Assembly (NCBI GenBank): GCA_965220835.1
Contig: OZ244842.1
Span: 2,046,001-2,110,000, forward strand
DNA from: Azophilus sp965220835
GTDB taxonomy: Bacteria > Pseudomonadota > Gammaproteobacteria > Pseudomonadales > Azotimanducaceae
Direction: 5' to 3'
Length of the DNA: 64,000 nucleotides
The translations under genes were made by a program, and so were the position numbers. Below, in pieces: positions 41,362 to 50,307 of this stretch. The notes beneath the pieces were generated by a model that worked only from the letters and a program-made list of their open reading frames with translations, was not told the origin of the DNA and made no database searches. How positions within the stretch are numbered: the first letter of the stretch is position 1; every line of letters begins with the position of its first letter.

Positions 41362-42594
41362 TCAGCCGTCGGCATCGGACACTCCCAGTTCGAAAGCCTC
41401 GTGCAGGGCCCGCACAGCCAGTTCCATGTATCGCTCGGCGACCACTACCGAAATCTTGATCTCCGAGGTGGAGATCATCTGAATGTTGATGTTTTCCGCG
41501 GCCAGGGAGTCGAACACGCGCATCGCCACGCCGGCGTGGGAACGCATGCCGACGCCCACCACCGACACCTTGGCGATTTGGTCATCCCCGGAAACCGAGC
41601 GGGCGCCGAGTTCGGCGCCGACCGGCTGCACCAAGTCCAAAGTCCTCGCATAGTCGCCGCGCTTCACGGTGAAGGTGAAGTCGGTCAAGCCGTCGGCGCC
41701 GGCGTTCTGCACGATCATGTCCACTTCAATGGCCGCCCGACCCACTGCGCCGATGATCTTCGAGGCCACGCCGGGCACGTCCGGCACCCCGGACATGGTG
41801 ATCTTGGCTTCATCGTGCGCATGGGCAATGCCGGACACAATGGGCTGTTCCATAGATTCGCTCTCCACGGTGATGAGGGTGCCGCCGCCGTCCGCGAAGC
41901 TCGACAGCACGCGCAGCGGCACCGCGTACTTGCCGGCGAACTCAACCGAGCGCGGATGCAGCACCTTGGAGCCGAGGCTGGCCAATTCGAACATCTCTTC
42001 AAAGGTGATGTGCTCCAGGCGGCGGGCGTCCGCCACAATCCTTGGGTCGGCCGTGTGCACGCCGTCCACGTCGGTGCAGATTTGGCACTCGTCCGCCGCA
42101 ACCGCCGCCGCCACGGCCACCGCGGTGGTGTCCGAACCGCCGCGGCCCAGGGTGGTCAACCGGCCCGAGCACCCGTCAATGCCTTGAAATCCCGCCACTA
42201 CCGGCGTCACCCCCGCCGCGAGGGATTCGCGCAAGGCGGCTGTGTCGATCCTTTCGATCCGCGCCCGCTGGTGGTCGGCGTCCGTGCGGATGCCCACTTG
42301 GTGGGCCAAGAAGGAACGGCTGGGATGGCCCAAATCCTTGAGGGCCATGGCGAGCAAGGCGATTGACGCCTGCTCCCCGGCGGCCAGCAGCACGTCCATC
42401 TCCTCCGGCGCCGGCCGCGCCGAAACCGCCGAACCGAGATCCTGCAGGCGATCCGTTTCGCCGGCCATCGCCGAAAGCACCACGATCACCTCATTCCCCG
42501 CATCACGGGCCGCGCCCACTCGTTTGGCAACCGCGTGGATCTTCTCGATGCTGCCCACGCTAGTGCCGCCGTACTTTTGCACGATTACCGCCAT
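41362..42594 (-). CDS. lysC: Aspartate kinase
   Basis: The product of about 410 residues from ATG 42594 begins 'MAVIVQKYGGTSVGSIEKIH' and contains 'GRGGSDTTAVAVAAAVAADE', 'CQICTDVDGVHTADPRIV' and two C-terminal ACT domains ('KITMSGVPDVPGVASKIIGA', 'VVGVGMRSHAGVAMRVFDSL'). It phosphorylates aspartate at the start of lysine, threonine and methionine synthesis, with feedback control through the ACT domains. The ATG follows the alaS stop directly (TGA, one base, ATG). A longer frame to 42732 would run into alaS. csrA, which often follows lysC in this gene order, is not present. Confidence 0.95.
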   Translation of the reverse strand: MAVIVQKYGGTSVGSIEKIHAVAKRVGAARDAGNEVIVVLSAMAGETDRLQDLGSAVSARPAPEEMDVLLAAGEQASIALLAMALKDLGHPSRSFLAHQVGIRTDADHQRARIERIDTAALRESLAAGVTPVVAGFQGIDGCSGRLTTLGRGGSDTTAVAVAAAVAADECQICTDVDGVHTADPRIVADARRLEHITFEEMFELASLGSKVLHPRSVEFAGKYAVPLRVLSSFADGGGTLITVESESMEQPIVSGIAHAHDEAKITMSGVPDVPGVASKIIGAVGRAAIEVDMIVQNAGADGLTDFTFTVKRGDYARTLDLVQPVGAELGARSVSGDDQIAKVSVVGVGMRSHAGVAMRVFDSLAAENINIQMISTSEIKISVVVAERYMELAVRALHEAFELGVSDADG

Positions 42595-42595
42595 G

Positions 42596-45205
42596 TCAGG
42601 CCACCCGCTGTTCGACCCAGCCGGCAACGCCAGCCAAAGCTTCAGGCAGCCGGTCGGCCTTGTCGCCACCGCCGGCGCGCGCCAGTTCCGGCCGGCCGCC
42701 GCCACGGGCGCCCACTTCGGCACCGATGGCATTGATCAAGTCCGGCGCCTGAATGACGTCGGTGAGGTCCGCGGACAGGGCGGCCACCAAGCTCACCTTG
42801 CCGCCGTTGGCTTGGCCGAGCACGATCACGTAGCGGTCGAACTCAGACTTGAGCAAATCCAGGGTTTTCATCAACGCCTTGGCGTCACCCGGCGCTTCGG
42901 CGGCGACCACCTTGACGCCGTTGACGTCCTGGGCCCGCTCGGCCAGGCCACTGCCCTCGTCCCGCGCCAGCCGGTCGGTGGCCGCTTGCAGCGCCTTTTT
43001 CAAGGCCTGGTTTTCGTCCAGCACGGCGAGCAGCCGTTCCTGCAAGCCCGCAGGCGTGGTCTTAAGGGCCTCGGCCAAATGGCTTAGGCGTTGCTCCGCA
43101 TCGGCCATGCGGGCCAAGGCGGCATTGCCCGTGACCGCCTCGATGCGGCGCACGCCGGCGGCAATGCCAGACTCGCTGGTGACCTTGCACAGGCCGATGT
43201 CGCCGGTTCGGGCCACATGGGTGCCGCCGCAAAGCTCCACCGAGTAGTCGCCACCCATGGCCAGAACCCGCACTTGGTCGCCGTACTTCTCGCCAAACAG
43301 CGCCACGGCGCCGCTTTCGATCGCCTCCGGGTAGCTCATGTGGCGGGTCGCCACTTCGCTGTTGGCCTGGATCTGGTCATTCACCAGACGCTCTATGGCG
43401 TTGATCTCGGCGGCGCTGACCGGCTGGCCATGGGAGAAGTCGAAACGCAGCCGGTCGGCGTCCACCAAGGAGCCGCGTTGCTGCACGTGACTGCCGAGCT
43501 CGCGCCGCAGGGCCGCATGCAAAAGGTGGGTGGCGGAGTGGTTGGCGCGGATCAGCCGGCGCCGTTCGGCGTCCACTTCCGCCGCCACGCGGTCGCCCAC
43601 GCGCAGCTCGCCTTGGGCCATCGTGCCAATGTGCAGGTGCTGGTCACCGGCGACAATGGTGTCCGAAACATCAAATTGGACGCTGCCGTTGCCGAGCTTG
43701 CCGGTATCGCCCACCTGGCCACCGGCTTCGGCGTAGAACGGCGTTTGGTCGAGCACGGCAATGCCTTGGGCGCCCTCGCCGATGGATTCCACCGCATCCC
43801 CCGCCGGGTCGAAGAGGGCCACCACCTTGCCCCGGCCCGAACAGCCCTCGTAGCCCAGGAAATCGACCTTGGAGCCGACCCGAACCTTCTGACCCAAGGC
43901 AAAGTCGAAGCGCGCCGACGCCCGGCCCCGCTGCCGCTGGCGCTCCATTTCGGCCTCGAAACCGGGCATGTCAACGGCCAAGCCCCGTTCGCGGGCGATG
44001 TCGGCGGTGAGGTCGGTGGGAAAGCCGTAGGTGTCGTAAAGCTTGAAGAGCACTGCCCCCGGAATGCAACCATCCTCCAAGCTCGGCAATGTGCCTTCGA
44101 GCAAGGCCATGCCTTGGCTGAGCGTTTCGGCAAAGCGCTCCTCCTCGGCCAGCAACGTGCGCTTGATGTCCGGCAGCTTCTCCACCAACAGCGGATAGGC
44201 TTCGCCCATTTCCGCGGCCAGATCGTCGGCCAGTTGGTGAAAGAAGCGCTCTTGAATCTTCAGCTTGTAGCCGTGGCGCAATCCTCGGCGGATGATGCGG
44301 CGCAGCACGTAGGCCCGGTCCTCGTTGCCTGGCGTGACGCCATCGGCGATGAGAAAGGCGCTGGAGCGAAGGTGGTCGGCAATCACCCGCAGGGAGGGAT
44401 TGGCGAGGACTTCAGCCCGGCCGCGGATGCCGGCAAATTCACCGGCCCGCCGCATGAGGCCGGCAAAGAGATCGATCTCGAAGTTGCTGTGCACGCCCTG
44501 CAGCACGGTGGCCATGCGCTCCAGCCCCATGCCGGTATCGACGCCTGGCGCGGGCAGGGGCTCAAGCTCGCCGTCGGCGGCGCGGTCGAATTGCGGGAAG
44601 ACCAGGTTCCAGACCTCGATGTAGCGGTCGCCATCCTCATCCGCTGAGCCCGGCGGGCCACCGGGCACTTCGGGGCCGTGGTCGTAGAAGATCTCCGTGC
44701 AGGGGCCGCAAGGGCCGGTGTCGCCCATCGCCCAAAAGTTGTCGCCATGGTCCACCACGCGCTCCGGCCGAACGCCGATCTTGTCCTGCCACAGGCGGCG
44801 GCTTTCCTCGTCCGTTGGGTGCACGGTGACCCAGAGGCGCTCCTTCGGCAGCTTGAGCGCCTCGGTGACGAACGCCCAAGCCCAAGCGATGGTCTCCTCC
44901 TTGAAGTAGTCGCCAAAGCTGAAATTGCCCAGCATCTCGAAAAAAGTCAGGTGGCGGGCCGTGTAGCCCACGTTTTCGAGATCATTGTGCTTGCCGCCGG
45001 CCCGCACGCAGCGTTGCGAGGAGACGGCCCGCTTGTAGCCCGGATCCTCCCGCCCCAACAGGGCATCCTTGAATTGGTTCATGCCGGCGTTGGTGAACAG
45101 CAGCGTCGGGTCCTCACGGGGCACCAACGTGCTCGACGGAACCACCCGATGGCCCTTGCCTTCAAAGTAGGACAGGTACGCCTGACGCACCTCTGCGGTC
45201 TTCAT
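42596..45205 (-). CDS. alaS: Alanyl-tRNA synthetase
   Basis: The 869-residue product shows the class II aminoacylation domain ('RQAYLSYFEGKGHRVVPSST', 'FFEMLGNFSFGDYFKEE'), the editing domain ('NHSATHLLHAALRREL', 'VELCGGTHVARTGDIG') and the C-terminal DHHA1 domain ('YVIVLGQANGGKVSLVAALS'). It charges tRNA-Ala. The HxxxH and CGGTH zinc-editing residues are intact. It is in the conserved order recA-recX-alaS-lysC. Confidence 0.97.
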   Translation of the reverse strand: MKTAEVRQAYLSYFEGKGHRVVPSSTLVPREDPTLLFTNAGMNQFKDALLGREDPGYKRAVSSQRCVRAGGKHNDLENVGYTARHLTFFEMLGNFSFGDYFKEETIAWAWAFVTEALKLPKERLWVTVHPTDEESRRLWQDKIGVRPERVVDHGDNFWAMGDTGPCGPCTEIFYDHGPEVPGGPPGSADEDGDRYIEVWNLVFPQFDRAADGELEPLPAPGVDTGMGLERMATVLQGVHSNFEIDLFAGLMRRAGEFAGIRGRAEVLANPSLRVIADHLRSSAFLIADGVTPGNEDRAYVLRRIIRRGLRHGYKLKIQERFFHQLADDLAAEMGEAYPLLVEKLPDIKRTLLAEEERFAETLSQGMALLEGTLPSLEDGCIPGAVLFKLYDTYGFPTDLTADIARERGLAVDMPGFEAEMERQRQRGRASARFDFALGQKVRVGSKVDFLGYEGCSGRGKVVALFDPAGDAVESIGEGAQGIAVLDQTPFYAEAGGQVGDTGKLGNGSVQFDVSDTIVAGDQHLHIGTMAQGELRVGDRVAAEVDAERRRLIRANHSATHLLHAALRRELGSHVQQRGSLVDADRLRFDFSHGQPVSAAEINAIERLVNDQIQANSEVATRHMSYPEAIESGAVALFGEKYGDQVRVLAMGGDYSVELCGGTHVARTGDIGLCKVTSESGIAAGVRRIEAVTGNAALARMADAEQRLSHLAEALKTTPAGLQERLLAVLDENQALKKALQAATDRLARDEGSGLAERAQDVNGVKVVAAEAPGDAKALMKTLDLLKSEFDRYVIVLGQANGGKVSLVAALSADLTDVIQAPDLINAIGAEVGARGGGRPELARAGGGDKADRLPEALAGVAGWVEQRVA

Positions 45206-45256
45206 GGGAAATCGCCTGCGAAAAAGGCGGCAAGTATAGCTTGGGGCGCAGTGCCT

Positions 45257-45742
45257 CTAAAGCGGATCCCGTGAGTCGAGCAGGCGGTAGATCAACTCGG
45301 GGGGGAACCCGCGGCGGGAGAGAAAGCGGGCTTGCGCGGCGTAGCTGGAGCCCTTGTCGGTGCCGGCCAAGCGGTCTTCATCGCGGTTGGGAAACTTCTT
45401 GGCCAAGGCGCGGGCCGCCACTTCCAGCCAGTAGGCCGACGGCTGGTTCAACGCATCTTCCGCCAAGCCTTCGTCCACTTGGCGGTTTTTCAGCTCCGCG
45501 CGAATGTACAAGGGCCCATAGCCCCGCTCAACCCGGCGGCGGGCCAGCGCGGCGGCAAAGCGCTCATCGCTTTGGGCACCGTTTTCCCGCAGGCTCTCCA
45601 GCACTTCGGCGGCCACCGCCGCTGGGCACCCCTTGGCGGTCAGCTTGGCCTGCAGCTCCGCGCGGCCATGCTCACGCCGCCCCAACAGGCGCAAGGCCTG
45701 ATCCAGCGCCTGATCACGCTCTGCGGCCTCGGCAGCGGCCAT
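45257..45742 (-). CDS. recX: Regulatory protein RecX
   Basis: The 161-residue product has the three-helix repeats of RecX: 'LLGRREHGRAELQAKLTAKG', 'RVERGYGPLYIRAELKNRQV' and 'FLSRRGFPPELIYRLLDS'. RecX binds RecA filaments and limits their activity. It lies 22 bases after recA in the same direction, as usual. Confidence 0.93.
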   Translation of the reverse strand: MAAAEAAERDQALDQALRLLGRREHGRAELQAKLTAKGCPAAVAAEVLESLRENGAQSDERFAAALARRRVERGYGPLYIRAELKNRQVDEGLAEDALNQPSAYWLEVAARALAKKFPNRDEDRLAGTDKGSSYAAQARFLSRRGFPPELIYRLLDSRDPL

Positions 45743-45764
45743 GGGTTGCTTGAACGCCGCCCCT

Positions 45765-46853
45765 TCAGCTGGCGGCGCCGGTTAGGGCGTCCGCTTCGTC
45801 GGTGGCTTGGCCGGCGGCTTCGTCAGCGCCCTGCTCCGGCAGCAGCTGGCGGCGTATGGCAGCCTCCACCTCGGAGCAGATCTCCGGATGGGCCTCCAGG
45901 AAGTCAGCGGCGTTCTTGCGGCCTTGGCCAATGCGCTCCCCGTTGCAGGCGTACCAAGCGCCGGACTTTTCGACGATGCCCTGCTGCACGCCAAGCTCCA
46001 GGATTTCCCCCATGCGGTTAATGCCCTTGGCGTAGAGGATTTGGAATTCGGTTTGGCGGAACGGCGGCGCCACCTTGTTCTTGACCACCTTGACCCGGGT
46101 TTCGTTGCCGATGACCTCATCGCCGTCCTTGACGGCGCCGATGCGGCGGATGTCCAAGCGGACGGAGGAGTAGAACTTCAGCGCGTTGCCGCCGGTGGTG
46201 GTTTCCGGTGAACCGAACATCACGCCGATTTTCATGCGAATCTGGTTGATGAAGATCACCAGCGTGTTGGAGTGCTTGATGGAACCGGTCATCTTGCGCA
46301 AAGCCTGGCTCATCAGGCGGGCCTGCAAGCCCACGTGGGAGTCGCCCATCTCACCCTCAATCTCCGCCTTGGGGGTGAGCGCTGCCACCGAGTCGATCAC
46401 CACCACGTCCACGGCGCCCGAGCGAACGATCATGTCGGCGATTTCGAGCGCCTGCTCGCCGGTGTCCGGCTGGGAGACGAGCAGGTCTTCCGTATCCACG
46501 CCCAAGGACTCCGCATAGATGGGGTCCAAGGCGTGCTCCGCGTCGATGAAGGCGCACACGCCACCGACCTTTTGGGCCTCGGCGATCACCTGCAAGGTAA
46601 GGGTGGTCTTGCCGGATGACTCCGGCCCGTAGATCTCAACCACCCGGCCCCGGGGCAGCCCGCCGATGCCCAAGGCCACGTCCAACCCCAAGGAACCGGT
46701 GGATATGGAGGGGATGGCCACACGCTCGCGGTCCCCGAGCCGCATCATGGAGCCCTTGCCGAACTGGCGTTCGATCTGAGTGAGGGCGGCGCTCAACGCC
46801 CGTTCCCGATTGCCGCGCGCCGAGTCTGCGTTCGCGGAAGTTACCTTCGCCAT
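45765..46853 (-). CDS. recA: Recombinase RecA
   Basis: The product of about 362 residues from ATG 46853 ('MAKVTSANADSA') has 'EIYGPESSGKTTLTLQVIAE' (Walker A), 'VVVIDSVAALTPKAEIEG' (Walker B) and the L2 region 'VIFINQIRMKIGVMFGSPET'. It forms filaments on single-stranded DNA for recombination and SOS induction. The C-terminal tail is acidic. No canonical LexA box was found upstream. Confidence 0.97.
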   Translation of the reverse strand: MAKVTSANADSARGNRERALSAALTQIERQFGKGSMMRLGDRERVAIPSISTGSLGLDVALGIGGLPRGRVVEIYGPESSGKTTLTLQVIAEAQKVGGVCAFIDAEHALDPIYAESLGVDTEDLLVSQPDTGEQALEIADMIVRSGAVDVVVIDSVAALTPKAEIEGEMGDSHVGLQARLMSQALRKMTGSIKHSNTLVIFINQIRMKIGVMFGSPETTTGGNALKFYSSVRLDIRRIGAVKDGDEVIGNETRVKVVKNKVAPPFRQTEFQILYAKGINRMGEILELGVQQGIVEKSGAWYACNGERIGQGRKNAADFLEAHPEICSEVEAAIRRQLLPEQGADEAAGQATDEADALTGAAS

Positions 46854-47384
46854 GGCGATTTCCAAGCCGTTGAAAAGAGGGTTCGACCGTATATGCCGCA
46901 AGCGCCAAAGGCAACACCTAAAGCGGCGCTCGGGCGAAAAAGGTGATCGCCCACAAGCCTGTGAGCCAAAGTCCCACAGCCATCACGCACACCACCCGGG
47001 CCGCGTCACTTTTGCAGCAGCGCGTCTGCCCCATGCAGACGCACGGGGTGACAACCCGGAAACTCGATGGGCCGTGCCGCGCCTGCTCCCTTCCGCGAGA
47101 GCGCCTTGCGCGGATACCTCACCGGCACACCCGCCAGCGCGCTTCTTCTTGGTTTTGCCATGCCAGGATTCTAGCCGACAACGGCAAGTGGTCACCACTT
47201 GACGATGGGCACACTCGGGGGCTGGGCGCTCTCCGGGGGTGGATGCGGGGTGCGGGCATCCGGCACATCTGGCGGGGTTGGCTCACGGAGCTATGGGCTT
47301 ACCAGGAGCCTTAACAGCGCCGGTTGCCCGCACGCCGCACCCACGCGCTCCAAAGATTCGCCACTATCCGCCCTTTGGGCGAGA
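46854..47384. other. Divergent gap between recA and mutS
   Basis: This stretch should hold both promoters. I see no tRNA, no cinA and no convincing frame. It contains copy 2 of the 17-base repeat (47250-47266). The sequence is mixed in GC; ORFs across it have no protein-like composition. Confidence 0.4.
47250..47266. repeat. 17-base repeat, copy 2
   Basis: GTGCGGGCATCCGGCAC, identical to 41264-41280. It lies about 120 bases upstream of the mutS start. Confidence 0.4.
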
Positions 47385-50033
47385 ATGGCGGCCATGGACC
47401 GCGCCCGCCACACGCCCATGATGCAGCAGTACCTGCGCATCAAGGCTGAACACGCCGAACACCTGCTGTTCTACCGCATGGGCGATTTCTACGAACTGTT
47501 CTACGATGACGCCAAGCGGGCAGCGCAGCTCCTGGACATCACCCTGACTAGCCGCGGCCACTCCAACGGCGCGCCGATTCCCATGTGCGGCGTGCCCTTT
47601 CATGCCGTCGAAAGCTACCTTGCCAAACTGGTGCGCCTCGGCGTGTCGATCGCCATCTGCGAGCAGATCGGCGACCCGGCAACCGCCAAGGGGCCGGTGG
47701 AACGCCGCGTGCAGCGCATCGTGACGCCCGGCACCGTCACCGAGGAGGCGCTGCTGGAAAACGCCAGCGACAGCACGCTGCTGGGCCTGGCCCCTGTGGG
47801 CCGGGGCCGGCCAATGCGCTATGGCATGGCCATCCTCAACCTGGGCCGCGGCGAACTGGCTACCCAAACCATCGACGGCGAAGACGAGCTGCGGGCCGAA
47901 ATCGCCCGGCTGGAACCGGCGGAAATCCTCACGCCGGCGGAGCTTGAGGCGTTGCACGGCCTGCCCCAACAGGCACTGGACGGGCTGCGCTTCGATGCGG
48001 ACCTCGGCTTGCGCTTTCTGTGCGAGCACTTCGGCACCGCGGACCTGCGCGGCTTCGGCTTGGCGCCCGACGACCCAGCCATCGGCGCCGCCGCCGCCGT
48101 GCTGAAGTACGCCCAAGCCACCCACTGCCAAAGCCTGACCTACATTGATCGCATCACCCCCGTGGCGAAGGGCGAGATCCTCAAGCTCGACCCGCACAGC
48201 CGCCGCAACCTGGAGATTGACCGGCGCACGGACGGCAGCGAATCCGGCACCCTGTTCGCGCTGATGAACAGCACGCGAACCGCCATGGGCGCGCGCCTGC
48301 TGCGGCGCTGGCTGAACGCGCCGTCCACCGTTGAGGCGGTCATCCGCCAGCGCCAAGACGCCGTCACCGCCCTGCTTGGGGCGGACCGAAGGGACGGTCT
48401 GCGCACGCAACTGGAGCAGGTGGGGGACATGGAGCGCATCGTCTCCCGCATCGCCCTGCAGACGGCACCGCCCCGGGACCTGTCGCGATTGCGCACCGCC
48501 CTGCAGCAGATACCTGGCATCAGGGCAGTGATTGAATCTCTGACACGGCGAAGCCTAAACACGGAGGCAGAAAGGTCGCCAGGCGCAACAGTTGGCGCGA
48601 GCAACACCCCAAACCGTCAACCAAGAACACCCGTGGCGCCTCACTTGGCGGAACTGGCGGAGCGCATGCCGGAACTGCCAGCGGTGCAGGCGCTGCTTGT
48701 TCGAGCGGTGGTCGAAACGCCGCCGGCCACCATCCGCGATGGCGGCGTGATCGCCAGCGGCTACCACGCCGAGCTCGACGAACTGCGCAGCCTCACCGAA
48801 CGGGCTGCCGACTGGCTGCGGGAGCTGGAGGCCGGCGAACGCGAGCGCACCGGCATCGCCACGCTCAAGGTGGGCTACAACCGCGTGCACGGCTACTACA
48901 TTGAGACGTCCAAGGCCGCCGCCGACGCGATTCCGGCCGACTACGTTCGCCGTCAAACGCTGAAGAACGCCGAACGCTACATCACCCCGGCGCTGAAGTC
49001 CTTCGAGGACCGGGCCTTGACCAGCCGCGCCCGCGCCCTGCAGCTGGAAAGGTCGCTCTACGACGACCTGCTGGCGGAACTCGCCACCGAAGCTGCAGCG
49101 CTGCGCCGTGCCGCCGAGGCACTCGCCGAGCTGGACGTGCTGACCACCTTCGCCGAACGGGCGGAGCGTTTGGGCCTTGCGGCCCCGACCTTCGCCCGCC
49201 AACCCGGCTTCTCCATCAGCGGCGGTTGGCACCCGATGGTGCGCGAGGCGCTGAGCGAACCCTTCGTGCCCAACGATCTCGACCTGACCGACCGCCAGCG
49301 CATGCTGATCATCACCGGCCCCAACATGGGCGGCAAATCCACCTACATGCGCCAAACCGCGCTGATCGTGCTGCTCGCCTGCACGGGCAGCTACGTGCCG
49401 GCGGCGGCGGCCACCATCGGGCCGGTGGACCAGATCTTCACCCGCATCGGTGCGGCCGACGATCTCAGCGGCGGACGCTCCACGTTCATGGTGGAGATGA
49501 CCGAGACGGCCAACATACTGCACAGCGCCACCGACCGAAGCCTGGTCCTGCTCGACGAAATCGGCCGCGGCACCAGCACCTACGACGGCTTGGCGCTGGC
49601 CGCCGCCACCGCCCAGCACCTAGCCGAATCGCGCCGCGCCTTCACGCTGTTCGCCACCCACTACTTCGAACTGACCGGCTTGGCCGCCAGCCTGCCGGCC
49701 ACCGCCAACGTGCACCTCACCGCCGCCGAGTACAAGGACCAGGTGGTGTTCCTGCACGAGGTCCGCCCCGGCCCCGCCAGCCAAAGCTACGGCATCCAGG
49801 TGGCGCGCCTGGCCGGCGTGCCCACCGCCGTGCTCAACCAGGCCCGGGCCCGGCTACGGGAGCTGGAATCCCAACCGGCCGCCAACGCCAACCAAGGCGA
49901 CCTGTTCGTTCACCCCCCGATTGACGAGGCACCCGCAGATCCCCTGAGGGCCCGCTTGGAAGCCATCGACCCACAAAACCTCACCCCGATGCAGGCGCTG
50001 GAGGCGCTGTTTGAATTGAAGGCAATCGAGTGA
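47385..50033 (+). CDS. mutS: DNA mismatch repair protein MutS
   Basis: The product of about 882 residues from ATG 47385 begins 'MAAMDRARHTPMMQQYL' and has the mismatch-binding 'YRMGDFYELFYDDA' (Phe-x-Glu), clamp and lever domains, and the ATPase domain 'ITGPNMGGKSTYMRQTALIV', then 'LLDEIGRGTSTYDGLALAAA'. Compared with family sequences I know, there is an insertion of about 30 residues between 'GIRAVIES' and 'VAPHLAELAE' (48535-48640). It has a looser composition than its surroundings. Divergent from recA. Confidence 0.96.
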   Translation: MAAMDRARHTPMMQQYLRIKAEHAEHLLFYRMGDFYELFYDDAKRAAQLLDITLTSRGHSNGAPIPMCGVPFHAVESYLAKLVRLGVSIAICEQIGDPATAKGPVERRVQRIVTPGTVTEEALLENASDSTLLGLAPVGRGRPMRYGMAILNLGRGELATQTIDGEDELRAEIARLEPAEILTPAELEALHGLPQQALDGLRFDADLGLRFLCEHFGTADLRGFGLAPDDPAIGAAAAVLKYAQATHCQSLTYIDRITPVAKGEILKLDPHSRRNLEIDRRTDGSESGTLFALMNSTRTAMGARLLRRWLNAPSTVEAVIRQRQDAVTALLGADRRDGLRTQLEQVGDMERIVSRIALQTAPPRDLSRLRTALQQIPGIRAVIESLTRRSLNTEAERSPGATVGASNTPNRQPRTPVAPHLAELAERMPELPAVQALLVRAVVETPPATIRDGGVIASGYHAELDELRSLTERAADWLRELEAGERERTGIATLKVGYNRVHGYYIETSKAAADAIPADYVRRQTLKNAERYITPALKSFEDRALTSRARALQLERSLYDDLLAELATEAAALRRAAEALAELDVLTTFAERAERLGLAAPTFARQPGFSISGGWHPMVREALSEPFVPNDLDLTDRQRMLIITGPNMGGKSTYMRQTALIVLLACTGSYVPAAAATIGPVDQIFTRIGAADDLSGGRSTFMVEMTETANILHSATDRSLVLLDEIGRGTSTYDGLALAAATAQHLAESRRAFTLFATHYFELTGLAASLPATANVHLTAAEYKDQVVFLHEVRPGPASQSYGIQVARLAGVPTAVLNQARARLRELESQPAANANQGDLFVHPPIDEAPADPLRARLEAIDPQNLTPMQALEALFELKAIE

Positions 50034-50142
50034 CGGAGCCTTGGCGATGTGCAGGTTCAGACCAATCTCGGATACCACGCCAAAAAGAAGGCGCGCAGTG
50101 TTCGCCAGCGAAACCCCAAACACGACCACGAAGAGTGTGCGC

Positions 50143-50161
50143 CGAGTTGCGAAGCAACTCG
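50143..50161. other. Inverted repeat downstream of mutS
   Basis: CGAGTTGC-GAA-GCAACTCG is a perfect 8-base-arm hairpin in the 274-base gap between mutS and the ATPase gene. No T-run follows on either strand, so it is not a typical intrinsic terminator. It may be a regulatory or decay-blocking structure. Confidence 0.4.
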
Positions 50162-50307
50162 CACGTGCGCCAACGGCGTACGCGATTGCCGACGCATTAT
50201 GGCGGGCGTAGCATGGACGTTCCTGCAACACCTTTGATGCCCTGCCCACGTGCCAGTGTCGTCGATCGGGCAGCAGCAAATTCGCCTCCAGCGGAGTTAT
50301 ACGAGTC

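Noticed and set aside
46959..46979. CTGTG-N11-CACAG upstream of recA as a LexA (SOS) box
   Set aside because: The spacing does not fit the gammaproteobacterial CTGT-N8-ACAG box, and it lies about 105 bases upstream of the start.
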